From Eutypa lata (Eukaryota > Ascomycota > Sordariomycetes > Xylariales > Diatrypaceae), in NCBI GenBank assembly GCA_022661535.1, contig JAKULF010000006.1, positions 2,537,001-2,601,000 of the forward strand: a stretch of 64,000 bases of DNA. The letters are read 5' to 3'. A program made the translations under genes and the position numbers. The notes beneath the pieces were generated by a model, which was not told the DNA's origin, did no database searches, and worked only from the letters and a program-made list of their open reading frames with translations. Below, piece by piece: positions 36,933-48,868 of this stretch (its first letter is position 1; the number at the start of each line of letters is the position of its first letter).

Positions 36933-39900
36933 CTAACATCCAATTTCTTCGATGCGACGATACCAATACCTGATATCATTTTTGTCTTCTCTTTCCGAAG
37001 ACATTTCGCTCCTGTCATCATCCCACTTGACACCGATTCTTTCCGCCTCAGCCTTTTCCTCAAGTGATATATCGTGGCCATCAAGCTCCTTTAGCACTTC
37101 ATTCATCCGGTCATACCAGTACCCAGTCCAAAATTCCGCCAAACTCGTGGACACGTCACCTTGCTGCTCGAGTATACCCGTGATCTTGTCTTCGAACTCA
37201 TGTACGAGAACCTCTAGGGTCTCTAGTAGTGCCGCCTGATCCTCTTCTATTTCCCGAATGTCTTCCAGATCATATTTTGGCACACGGCGAGAAAGGTATT
37301 GGTCTCCATCACAGCAGGTATGTTGGATATTCAAGGCGTCGGATGTCACGAATCGAACCGCATCACTACAATCCTTCATATTCAAGTCCGAGCTGAAATG
37401 ACTCATATAACAGTACATCTTTTGAGCCATATCTAGCAAATCCGAATCGGTATCTTGCAGCATCGATTTCAGCATCCAAACAAGGGGACTACAGCCAGAT
37501 AAGGAGCACTTGCAACAACATTCATCTACCACGTCGACTGGCAGAACTTGTACATTAAGCTGACCGATGGCACTTTTATTGTTTGAATCCGGGGTAAGGT
37601 GGTCATTACACATAATTTCCAAGTAGTCCCCGATATGTGAAAATGCCCAGTGTGCGCTGGTTGCTCCGATGATCGTGTTTTCCTGTTTGGTAAGATGTGT
37701 ATACTCTAAACGGTGGAAGAGTTGGGCCCCATGTTCAACAAGCCACAAGATATAGGAAGACTGACGAGCAACAAAACTGTAAGGTGTGGCTAAAGGCGGA
37801 AAGCCGTAGGCGTTGGGTGTATTTATGTCCCGAAATCCGATATTGAAGAAATAATCAGCGTCGACGTCGTCGTGAAAATAGTGGTAGATTGACCCATATC
37901 GCAGATTCTCCGTTAGGAATTTCCCACCACGGCTGACAGCTAGGAAGGCAGGAACATCAACGTTATGTTCTTGTAACCGCTCAATGACGCGGGAGGCGTG
38001 CGCATCAAGAATGTTTTCGTCTTCAAGGCGGAACTCTTCAATTTCGAGGATAGAAAGGTGTTCTAGTGCTAGACATTTTAGTGTCTCGCGCCTATTCTTC
38101 ATTTCATTGGCAAGTTTTACCACGCCCCGCCTGGAAGTCCAAAGCCAAGGGGAAGATGGTACGCCCTTGGGGTGGTAAAGAGCGCAGTTGGCATTGAACA
38201 GGAGTTCTAGACTTGTTGTGCAGGGGCATTGAGCGTCGCATAAGGTGGACTTCTGAACGCGGCAGATATTATGGCTCGAATCTAAGGCATAATCTGCTGG
38301 AGCATAGCCGCTATTGTCTAATCTGTTGAGTAATTCATCGTTTGTAACTTGGAGTAACAACTGTAGGCATTCTGGTTTGTCCGCCGCGAAATGGAGAGGG
38401 GTCCGGCCACATAGATCCCTTTCCTCTATTGTGGTTGGATGGTATGTTAAGATTTTTCTCGTCTTGTCCAAATCGTTTGCTACAATGGCTAAACTCAAAG
38501 GTCCACAATCAAATGCTAGATGTCTAGGCGTTAGTGCCTATAAAAAAGTAAAAAGGAAGCACGTACAATAAATTTATAGGCCCTTACTTGGACATTATTG
38601 GAACATACCTTTTGCTATCCGCTGTGATTCTTTCAATACGAACAATTGCTTTGAATGGCAGTGGGGAGCGCGTATTAAGAAATTTGTAGACACGAGTTGG
38701 CTAGCATCATATTCCTCCGGGAGGAAAGCTTCTGCAACCTTAGCTTGCGGGCCATTAACTCCAATGAGTACCTCCTGGAATGGTGACCTGTTTTGCTTTT
38801 AGTTATATCTTCGAAGCCATAGATTATGTATTATTTACCTGCCGTGATAGTCATATGTGATGGGAACACCACACCTCAATAGCATTTTGAAGAGATTTAC
38901 GAACTTAGACAGATCATCCCAAGGTCGGTATAAGAGTATGTTAAAGGTCTAAAAGAGTTAGACACTCGAAAGTAACTCAAGTCGAGCCGTTAAAAGGTGG
39001 TGTACTTTAACATACCGCGTCACCTGCTACATGTAAGAGAGTTTTATTATATGAGCTCATATCCGTGGGTGATGCTTGTCGTTCTTGAAACAAACCGAGG
39101 ATCTTTCTTGACACTAGTTCTGATAATCCGTCCAAACTATCATCTCTATCACAATAACAGTACGCATCACTAAGAGTCTCTAGGAGGCGGAAAGCGGGGG
39201 CTGAATCTTCATCAACGGTGGCGTAATACGTAAAACTTGGACTGATGCTGAAGCCACCAGCACCTGAGCTCATAGAGAACGCCATGGCAATTGCTCTGTT
39301 CAGGAGTCCTGTCATTCCAGTGTATTTCAAGCCAACAGATCGATGGCGGCGGCTTGTCGTCACAATTTGAGAAAATTTGCAATTGGGATAGTGCTCCTCG
39401 GAAAAAGAGGCCTCGTCGTACAGCTCGATAGGGCCCCATCGCAGTTGTTGACGTTGATATCGTTTTCGGCGGCGGCAAATGCAACCGAGACTGCTCTTTT
39501 TCACAGAATTGTACAGTGATAGGGACTCGACACATGTGAATGATCGCTCCATACTAGCCTCGCCTTGTTCAGGGAGACCTGCTCTCCCGTCACATAATGC
39601 TCTCAGGTTGCTGGGCTTGGCTATAAGCCGGCCGACCAATATGCTTGAGTCCTGTCTCTGGTTAGATTTCGCATCGGATAGTTTAGAGGGGTTTCTTCTC
39701 ACTATGCGCTGTTCATGCTTGTCCCTTGGTGCTCCGTGGGAGCTAAGCTCGCTCAACATACGTTCAATGTTGGCGATGCGATGGGATTGCTCAGAGTCCC
39801 GAATCAAATTTTCAATCTGGTTTAACTGAACTTGATCCGATTCCGATGATGATTGGAGGTAACTTTGTAGTTGCTGCAAATCGGACCTGATACTCTGGGT

Positions 39901-40627
39901 ATCATCCTGCATTCTAGTCGATAGACTGTCTGTCTTCGAAGCAACTAAGGAAGGTAACGAGGCAACGGAATGCTTAATGCTCGGTAGACTGTCATTGATC
40001 TCTGCCAGAGGGCCGCTGAGAACTGCGACCTCAGATCGCACTACGAGAAGATCAGACGCGATCGTGCGTGAACTGCTTTCGATACTCCCGAGTGTTTCGT
40101 TGGCTGATGAAGAGATGTCCCTTCGAGATGATTATAAACACACACACACACATATATATATGCCAAGAAAAGGGAGTAACTCACAGCCCAAGAACTTGTA
40201 GCGCCGTTTGAAATATCCCATTGACCCGATTCAATCTGCCTTCGAGCTGTTCGAGTTTAGGACGATCAAACACATAAGTCAGCTTTCTGGTCTTCTCTTT
40301 GATCTTGTCCATGAACTTCGGTTGCGATATATCGCTGCCGACAAGACCGGACACGAAGTCCTTCAAACCCTTCACTTCGGATTCACATGACTTAAGGCAC
40401 TCGTCAACTACTGTGGTCGAAACTTGATGACTTGGATCGACCCGGGCCAGTGCTGTTTGGATGATGCGCAACACATTCTCGAAATTTGTTGCTTGTCGAT
40501 TCGCGGATGCGATGTCGTCGGCGCGGCATTTGACTGCGTCGAGGTAAGCAGTGATGCCGCCGCTGACCTGTATACCAAGCGAAACGAGGCCGGCGGCCAA
40601 CCCGACGATAGAGGTCGGATCCGCCAT
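36933..40627 (-). CDS. STAND N-terminal domain/ankyrin repeat protein (NLR-like, no NACHT)
   Basis: Five exons: 40185-40627, 39016-40120, 38839-38948, 38609-38787, 36933-38515. Introns of 64, 67, 51 and 93 nt have GT-AG ends, and the total of 3420 nt closes exactly into 1139 residues plus stop. Residues 1-150 (MADPTSIVGLAAGLVSLGIQ start, helical) match the fungal N-terminal domain of STAND proteins (PigL_N-like). A helical/coiled-coil region follows to about 290, then a conserved CxCRRRxR-WGP segment, typical of this fungal ankyrin family. Ankyrin repeats begin near residue 615 (FDCGPLSLAIVANDL, GRTPLHFAADKPECLQLLL, NAYGFPPLATPYSFV). No NACHT or NB-ARC ATPase (P-loop) is seen, so the STAND switch is missing. 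The role is unknown; relatives are linked by domain content to non-self recognition. The first intron contains a CA/TA microsatellite. The acceptor of exon 5 (CTAG before CATTTG) is the only one in phase. Confidence 0.88.
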
Positions 40628-42289
40628 TTAACTAGACACTGGGTAAACCCATCTCGACAAAAGAGAGTTAGTTAGGTAGAGTAAAAGGGAGACCGACTGG
40701 GCTCTGAAATTGGAGAAATTGGATTAAAACGTAAGGCTGCGCCGATAGATAAATCTGCACATCCTACTAGAAGGTCACCCGAGAGCCTGAATTGAGCCTT
40801 GGGGGCTGTGTGCATATAGGACTATTCCACTGACCAACCATATTCACTCTTTAAGCCGTTGGCTGCAGTGATATGCAACAGGTCATCCACCTCTCATGAT
40901 GAGAAGACCAGGTAGGGAAGGCAGTCTTTCCGATCAGTATATGCACGTTATAAGCATAAATATTTGTGAGCTGCCTCTTATACACTTAAACACTTACCCA
41001 GCGAACTTGATTCTTAGAGTATAAAAGTGTTACTCTTTATATCGCTCCCCCATCGTGCAATAGGAGAGACAATATGAGAGAGGTGGATATAACGTTTGTT
41101 AATTACCTAATCCCTTGTGGGTAAAGGGGCAGAGGGGCTTCTGGTGTTAGTAGGTAATTGATATAACAGTGGCAGGTATAGGGGGTCTGACGTTGTCTAG
41201 TGGGGTCCTATCTTTGTACCCGACCTACATACATGTATATGCACGTACATACATATGCCCGTACCAGTCAAGCTACGTACTTACATATACCTCCATACAT
41301 CCATACACTGCATGCAGTTCTAGTCTAGACTTCCGTCGACTACACTACTCCAAGTTCCAACCGACATAGGCTGCATCGACTACCTATATCTACATACCTA
41401 CATATGTACGTCTGACATAGATATGCACAATACTTTGTACGTACCTACATATCTGCCTACATACACACATACCTTCTTACAAAGCAGGTATACGAGTAAT
41501 AACAAACACAGCAACAGCCAGCTCACCTCAGACTCACTAGGTACCCCGAGGCGCTACGGATTCTTGACATAGCATAGCCTCACAGTTCGTTTTCCCTCGA
41601 AGGGGGAGGAGGGCATGGCACACAGGCACAGCCAAACTTGAGATTGGTCGGCCGATTCTTCGCTTGATATGTTCGCTTGATATGTCGTATCCTGGTAGAT
41701 ACCTGCCTACGTAGAGCAGAGGTGTATGCTAGACCACATGGCTAGCAACTTAGATATCACCAGAACGAAAACTTCCAGATGATGACAGATGGGAGCCAAT
41801 GTTTATATATCCTTTCTTTCTTTCTTTCAGAAACAAAACACGCACGAAAAAAAATAAATAAAAAAAATGCGTGGGAGAGTGGGGGTTTGAAGGATAAAAA
41901 AGGAGAGAGCCCTCCTGGTTTTCCCACCCTTCAACAGCCTACATCTAGGTAGTTGTAGCTGCTAAGTACATGTAGCTAGCAAGCAAGCAGCCTTCTATCG
42001 CGGGCACTCATGTAATTCGTCAACATCGTTTTTTCCTTCGTAGTCATAGCCCTCTTTGTTGTTAAAATAAAAACCACTCATTTGTCTCCCTTTACCTGTC
42101 TGGAACTGCTCTGCCTCTCTGTCTGGTTCTCGGTTTGTCTCTCTGTCTGTCCAGCCGTCTGGTCTCCCCACTCTAACAACCCAGGACTCTTCTCCTGCCT
42201 TCCCCTCCTCCCTACGCAGGAACACAGCCACGGCTTAACTCCCCAACCTATAGTATAGCAAAACGTACGCAAAGCCCTGGTAGTTAGCC
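40628..42289. other. Interval between STAND/ankyrin gene and NCS1
   Basis: 5' flank of the STAND/ankyrin gene and 3' flank of NCS1. Dense in TACATA/TACGTA/CATACA microsatellite-like DNA at 41220-41480, CTTT repeats at 41813-41830 and an A-rich tract at 41846-41868. No supported gene. Confidence 0.5.
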
Positions 42290-43265
42290 CTAGACGAGCC
42301 CGTCGTATAGTGATAGGGCCGAGACGATGGTCTCGTCGCGTTTGCTTCCCTCCTTGAACTCTTCCATGTCGAGGCTACCGTTCTCATCCTTATCCATCAT
42401 CCGGAATATCTTTCTCACGCGCTTCTCAGGGGTATCTTCGTCTTCAGGGAGCTTAACCATGGATCCGACCTAAGTCGCGGGAAAAGGTAAACTGTTAGCC
42501 ACCATCTTCGACAAGCAAAGAAACGTACAAGCGCAATAGATAGATCCCGCAACTAGTAGAGAACTGAATAGTTGTATATACCATTTTGTAGATCGCTTCT
42601 ACTATCTTCAGCATTTCGTCGTAGCTGATCTTGCCATCCCCATCGATATCGTATAATTGAAAGGCCCAGTCGAGCTTGTCCTCCATCTTGCCGCGGCTGG
42701 TGACGCTCAGAGCGCAAATGAACTCCTTGAAGTCGATGGAGCCAGACTTGTCGGCATCGAACACATTAAAGACATAATCGGCGAATGATGACGGATCCCC
42801 GAACGGGAAGAACTGGCGATAAATTTTCTGGAATTCTTCTTTGGACAGCATGCCCGAGGGGCAGTCCTTTAGGAAGCCTATCACACCATAAGTATACCGC
42901 TCATAAGATGCGCCAGTGCCCGCCGTATGAGCAATTGTTTACTGACCCTTGTACCATTGCTGCAACTCCTTCTTATCGAAATGTGTCGACTTCTGGAGCT
43001 CGGCTAGTTGCTCCTGGGAGAGCTTGGACTGGCTGGAATGGATGAATCAGTTAGCGCTCATTCATCCCGAATATCCTGTCCTGTCCAGTCGAACTCAGAG
43101 AGAAATGATGATGCGCTCGTCGTAGCGCTCGCTTATTTGTATGCAAAACGTAGACGCGCAACGCCGTGAGCAGCGAATACTATGCACCATTGTGTGATTG
43201 GATGGCGATGACGACGAGGTATCGAATCTAATTGGAGAGGGGCACAGAACTCACGATTTGCCCAT
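42290..43265 (-). CDS. NCS1: Neuronal calcium sensor 1 (frequenin) homologue
   Basis: Four exons: 43255-43265 (MGKS), 42947-43032, 42582-42877 and 42290-42469. Introns of 222, 69 and 112 nt are GT-AG, and the coding sum of 573 nt gives exactly 190 residues, the conserved NCS-1 length. The N-terminus MGKSQSKLS is an N-myristoylation signal. EF-hand loops seen are [24 protein letters not shown] and [12 protein letters not shown]; the first EF hand (around [12 protein letters not shown]) is degenerate, with Cys-Pro, as in all NCS proteins. It binds calcium and, in yeast, stimulates the phosphatidylinositol 4-kinase Pik1 at the Golgi; in other fungi it affects calcium tolerance and growth. The 11-nt first exon explains why a simple frame scan misses the true start. 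Confidence 0.97.
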
Positions 43266-45044
43266 GTCGAGGTCGAGCTCTTTCTTTAGCGCGCTAAATC
43301 AATGCTAATTGTGTGCAATCGAATGAAGAATTATCTAAGTTGATGATGATTCTGCGACTGTTTTCTAGGTGCCAATAGTAAGTACGTACGTACGTACGTA
43401 GTGTTGGTAGTTAAAACTGATAGTAGGGATCGTAGGGATCGTAGGTGATAGCAGGTACAAATCTAAGTAAGGTGGGGTGGGGTCGGGGTCGCAATGGCCA
43501 AAAGCTTGTCAGGAAAGACGCCTCATAGAGAGTTTCACAATGGAGGCGGGGGAGCGGATGATTCGGCGTAGGTAGACCGATAGCCTGAAGTCTCCAGTTG
43601 AGCAAGAAAAAAAAAGAGAACCGTACGAGGTACAGAATGGACAAAGGCCGCAAAAAAAAATAGGTACTCGGAGTACTCTAAACAAGGAACGATGATGAGC
43701 GAGGGACCGGCAAACAAGGCTGGAATTGATGATGGTTTAAAGTCTTTTTTTGCTCGCTGAATCAAGTAGTTAGGTACTCGGTGATCTAGATTGGATCGGT
43801 CGGGGAGACTTGGTTTTGGTTTTGGTTTTACCGTATTGGTCAGATGTGATTAATAAGAGTGACGGAAGAGACGCGCTGGTGGGCCTTTTCTTTTGCACTT
43901 TTGTAGCCTGTCGTCGTCTCTTCTCTTGTAAAGACTGATTGATGATGATGATGGGATGGCACCGACTATAAAATACTGTTGATGTAATGCTATGTAGAAA
44001 TGTGATTCACGAAGGCATAGGTAGCAAAAAAACGCAATGTGCTTAGAACGATGGACGTATGATGAATGTAGGCTGCGATGAGAACCAGGAGTTAGGTGTG
44101 TAGGTTGTAGTGAGTGATAAGAACCAAGAAAAGGAGGGTCTCACACTAAAAGGCGATATCGTAAAGTCCGGTCGGCTATTGATTGATTATGTAGGTTGTA
44201 CGCGTCGAAGAGAAAGGAGTGTTTGAGGCTCTTGTTGCATACCTACATACCTAGGTAGGTATGTAACTACAGGTTAGATACATATACCTAGGTAGGTATT
44301 TACATATATGACAAAGGTAACGTGAGACTGATTGTACAATACAAGTAAGCGAAAGAAACGTCATTCCCCCAAAACCCCCCCTTCTCAAATTGCCCTGTGA
44401 AGTCGATCTTTTGAATAGCGAGGGGTCTTTTTCAGACCTACATAGAACTATGGGCATCTGCAGCTACCTTACTTTATCCCTCGGCATCTCTACTCGCACA
44501 GGTACGTTACTACTAAAGTAGGCAGGTATCTTTCACCCCCATCTTGCATAATTATACCTTGCTATTATACATTCTCACACCATTTTCACCGCTATATCTG
44601 TAGTTAATAATTATTACAAATTTGGAACACTTTATGGGTACTGTAACCAACACTTCAGTAATCGTTTATTAGCTAATAACAGGATAATGTAGGTACCTAG
44701 TCTTATAACGAGCATATATATTTTAGCTATTATAGTAGAGTGAAAAAGGGGCCACTCCAACTCATTAGCTTAACAGCTATTTATAGGCAGTGATTCTAAT
44801 CTTGCATTTGGTGTTCAAGTCAACCATCGTCGCTCATCTATTCATTACGTGATAATAACAGTTCTATGTACGGTTGACGGGATTGACCTCCAACGACCAC
44901 TCGTCCGCCCTTATGCTTTCATCAATCAAAGGAGGGATAGGTGTTACTCGCAGTTCGCCAACGGACGCCTTCCCATGATGCCTCATTCAACGCCACCCAG
45001 AAATTCAGCCAGAGAGCACTCGGTGTTGGCTTTATCATTACGCT
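43266..45044. other. Interval between NCS1 and CDC45
   Basis: NCS1 5' flank and CDC45 3' flank, no supported gene. Simple repeats: CGTA units at 43382-43399, GATGAT at 43940-43951 and two copies of a CCTAGGTAGGTA inverted motif at 44249-44300. Two short minus-strand frames at 43411-43765 are Phe/Pro-rich, low in complexity and not convincing. Confidence 0.5.
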
Positions 45045-47720
45045 TCAACCAACCACTGCTTTCATTGAGAGGCTCTCTAGGAACCCACTCAGATCCTCCT
45101 TGCGCACCTCGACGACGCAGTGCTCGAAGCTATCGATTCGAACACGCGCGCTCGTCTCGTTGACAACATCCTGGAAGGCGCTGCCGAATTTGTTCAAGCC
45201 GTAACCCCGTTCTTTGCGCTCCTCCAGTTCATCGTCATCGTCAGAGTCCGAAGCATCACTGCCTTCGGATTCTGTCTCATCATCTTCCTCCTCTTCCACA
45301 TCCACGTCTTCCCCTGCGGCCTGTCTCGCAGTACGTTTTTCCTCTCTAATCTTTTCTTTATTCTTGCGACTCTGCTCCTTTTCCTTTGCTTTAGCTTCCT
45401 TAGCTGCTTTCTTCTCCTTAACCAGCTCCTTATTTAAGAATGTTGTGTCGGGACCGCCTCCTCCTCCGGTGCCGACTACGACGTAGACACCTCGTTTCTC
45501 ATTTAAGCTAGCTACCACAAGCGGCGTACCACGGCCACCATGAGCAAGTTTTCCTGTCGTATCTTTCTCCTGCTCTGCCAAAGCCTCGCCAATCCATAGA
45601 GCGAGTTTCGTCAGAGCTGCAGGATGAGTAAAAAGCGGGACATCAGGACCGTCCTTGATAACGCACATGCGGAAGGCATGTAGATGCTTGATCTGGCGCT
45701 TGCCAATGAGCGAAGTGCCAGTACGAAAGATGGCTCGGTGGAGGTATTGTGCTGTGGGTAGACCGGCCTTGAGCGCATCAATGCTAATACATGTTAGCAT
45801 GCTATACATATGGGATTAGATTCAGCCAACTTACTTCTCAAGGGCGTCGTATGCCTCCCAGAATCGGCTTACCCATTCCTGACTCTCTGCTACTCCGCTA
45901 TCGTCCTCAGCATCCTGGATTTGGCTTGCTTGGATGCGACTATCGGCATCCATCATTGTATAATGCTTGCCTACTTCAAGAATCGCACCGATAACCACGC
46001 CGACATCTTGCGCACTAAGCGTTGCACGCCAACCCCAACTCCTGACGAAGCCCCATCCGTCCTTTGCACCAGCCAAATCTCTGCCGTCGGTTTCTGCGGC
46101 GGGCACCATATCCTCGAGGTTATACAGAGATGCGTATTTGAGCAGCTTTGTGCGCAGTTCTTTCTTGAGCATCATATCCATATGCGTATAACTCTGCTTA
46201 CATTGCACGAGGCTAACTCCCATTTTGGCTAGGAGTTTGTGTAGACGTTTGAGGCCGCTGTCACTCCATATCCGAAGTCTTGAAAATAAGTATGGTGAGT
46301 GCAACATGCTGTCATAAAGGCTCCAGTGCCTGATTAAGAGGAATTTAGGCTCAGGAGATAGTCTGATGCTTGTGTCTTCAGGACTCCGGGCAGTGGTAGG
46401 TATTATGCCGGCGCTTTCTGTGAGTCCCCTCCCATCCCTAGGGCTAAGTTCTGGTGGATTGAGACGCCGTACTTCGTCTCGAAGGAGCTGTCGCAACTGG
46501 GCACCACGTACGCCCATCCAACCATTTGCCGGTCTAGAATCAGAGCCTCGAATTGTAATGGCTAGACCGGCCGATGACCGGCCATACAGTTCCATGGAAG
46601 TGACTCCCACAATTGTAAGCCAAAGAAGATCGTTGTCTTCTCGGCCTAGTTCCGACGCCAGAGAATACATCATTGCAGTTATGGGCTCTGAATACGATGT
46701 TCCCATACGATAGTATTTTCGAAGAACATCTTCGTTCTCACGCCTCATTCTGACAAGCCGTCTCCGCAGGGTACCGGCTGACGGACCCTTTGGTGGTTGA
46801 GCTGCAGATGGTGGGTTTTCTACGTCATCAGAGGCAATAATCTCCGGGTCTTGAAGAGATATAAGCCCACGCTGTGCCGGACGGCGCGGTGAGTCCGAGA
46901 TAGGTGTTGACTGTTGTCCAATTAGCTAGTATAATAGCAGGGAGAACTGCAGACTTACTGAATTGCTCCTCCTCTTTTGTCTTGGTCGATCATCTTCCTC
47001 ATCGCTGCTGTCATCTCGGTCCGACCACGACCTTCTCTTTTGACCCGGTCGTGGCATCGGGTCTTCTGCCTCATCCTCACTTTCAGAATCGGCGTCACCA
47101 TACAAGTCGCCTTCATCATCGACATCGGGCATATCAACCAAAGCTAAATACGCGTCTCGTTCCGCTCCCAGTTGTTCTTCAATATCACCATCGTCAAACA
47201 CCACAATACCACCCTTTCCGGGCTTGTACACACGCCCTACACGACCTGCCGTTATACCCTCAGGCGCGCGTGCTTGATAGCTTGAGGCGACGTCAGATGG
47301 AGATTCCAGAGGATAACCGCCAAAGACATTGGCCAAGTTCCACGGTCGGTGTGAGTCAATGACCCATACCTCAACGCCGTTGAAGCTTGCCTCCTCGCCC
47401 TCCACTTCCAAACCCAGAATTGTGCCCATGTCTATCATGCCTCCCACGCCGAGACACACCACAACCCCGCCACTCCCACCACGCGTCTCCATCATAGGAG
47501 AGACAAGCTCCCGCCCAGCCCGTTCAAGGTCCCCATATCCAGCTACGGGATGTATCTTGTGCGGTATGTAATCATGTTTGAGCAATCTTGTTAATATACG
47601 GCAAGCACATAGAGCGTCGGGTTCGAGTGCAACGAGGATTAGAACCGGCGGAGAGAGGGGATGGCGTGTCTTCTGGAGATGAACGTAGAGTTTAGATATT
47701 AGATCGCGTGGCAGATACAT
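45045..47720 (-). CDS. CDC45: DNA replication initiation factor CDC45
   Basis: Exons 46959-47720, 45835 to about 46910, and 45045-45783. The N-terminus (MYLPRDLISKLYVHLQ, ALEPDALCACRILTRLLK, HKIHPVAGYGDLE) and VEVWVIDSHRPWNLANVFG are diagnostic of Cdc45, a DHH-phosphoesterase-like protein without activity. Acidic stretches near 200-270 and 770-800 are typical. The C-terminal exon has HLHAFRMCVIKDGPDVPLFTHPAALTKLALW, here quoted in two known blocks (FRMCVIKDGPDVPLF; HPAALTKLALW). It is part of the CMG helicase with Mcm2-7 and GINS. Intron 2 is 51 nt. Intron 1 has donor GTAAGT at 46958; with acceptor TAG it would be only 33 nt, whereas acceptor ACAACAG at 46911 gives 48 nt with a CTAAT branch site. 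Both keep frame (863 or 858 residues); I prefer 48 nt. Confidence 0.95.
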
Positions 47721-48184
47721 GGTTGAAAATGTCCGGATGCGTATCTAGTGTAATGATATCGGAGATTCATGAGTTCAATAGAACTTGGATTCGAATACAA
47801 TCGCGTTGGGTTGTCGAGAATACGTAGGAGCAAATATATAGGATCGTCGAGTCGAACGCGTTTAATTGTCACTGAGTTAGGCCATTGTTAGAAGAGAGTC
47901 TCTCTTGAGCTAGACACAATTACACGAACAATTGGACTGTATCCCCAAGTATCAATGCTAATTGCCACACAATGTCGTAAAGTAGGTAAGTAAGAAGGTA
48001 TGCAGTGAATGTAGCCGAGCGATGATTTTCATGTATGGAGTACATCTAATAGTATTTCAAGGTGGAGAGATACTTTAGGTAGTGGTGGGAGAGGCACGCA
48101 TATGTTTTTTGGCTTAGACCGCGTCTTGACGCGACTGGGGGTACTTCCCACCGTGTAATTGTGGAAGTACCCATTTAAATATAT
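47721..48184. other. CDC45 5' flank
   Basis: Intergenic, no gene seen. It contains the upstream region of CDC45 and ends at the left target-site copy of the hAT-like element. Confidence 0.5.
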
Positions 48185-48192
48185 GTATGCAG

Positions 48193-48657
48193 TAGGGATG
48201 CACAAAACACGTGTTATGGTGCTTAACACACGTATAACACGGACCCACCCGTATTATACGATAACACCCATACTAATCGCTACGTTATACGGTATTATGG
48301 TGTTATACAAATGTTGCATTACATTAATATAAAATTTTCAATATAAATTATTTATATATTTTATTATTTAAATTAACAATTATTATAATTGTGATTTATT
48401 TAGTTATTATGCGGTTTGTAAGTTTGTAGGTCTATAGGTAAGTCTGTAGGTAGGTCTGTAGGTAAGTCTGTAGGTAGGTCTGTAAGTAGGTCCATGTAGG
48501 TTTGTATGCTTGTACCTAGGTACCTATCCAAAAAGGGCTAGTACGGCATGGAATATAATTAATCCTTTCCGGTATTATGTGTTATATTCATAACACGTGT
48601 ATCAACACCGTATTATACGTATAATACATAACGTGTGTTTTGAAAATTGCAACTGTA
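48193..48657. mobile_element. Non-autonomous hAT-like element (MITE), 465 bp
   Basis: The segment is flanked by identical 8-bp direct repeats GTATGCAG (48185-48192 and 48658-48665), the target-site size of hAT transposons. The left end reads TAGGGATGCA then CAAAACACGTGTTATG. The right end, on the opposite strand, reads TACAGTTGCA then, after a 4-base insert, CAAAACACACGTTATG, so the ends are imperfect inverted repeats with the TA..G..TGCA start common in hAT elements. Subterminal copies of CGTATTATACG lie near both ends (about 48250 and 48608). The middle is AT-rich with a tandem 12-bp-type repeat (TCTGTAGGTAGG, TCTGTAGGTAAG) at about 48417-48500. No transposase is encoded, so it would need one supplied in trans. 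Confidence 0.72.
48417..48500. repeat. Tandem 12-bp repeats inside the hAT-like element
   Basis: Successive units of the TCTGTAGGTAAG / TCTGTAGGTAGG type, about six copies with small changes, extending into TCCATGTAGG. They make up most of the non-AT-rich centre of the element. Confidence 0.75.
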
Positions 48658-48868
48658 GTATGCAGGCCGTAGCCCACCAGCCACATCAACATCCATGTAG
48701 TTAGAGGCTAGTTAATGGGTGGGTATGTTAGTGAGCCACAGCTGAAGCCTATTCGAGCCCGGTACTCTAATTGTCTGTACCAACATCAATTCGTCTATAA
48801 CAAGTCCAACTCAGTTCAAACTTCAAGAACTCTTTACTACGTAGGCTTCTACTACAAAATCTCACCAA

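Noticed and set aside
48417..48500. Possible CRISPR-like array
   Set aside because: Units are contiguous 12-bp simple repeats without spacers, in a eukaryotic genome.
48193..48657. Possible LTR (solo) instead of a DNA element
   Set aside because: The ends do not read TG...CA, the target duplication is 8 bp rather than 4-6 bp, and the termini are inverted repeats.
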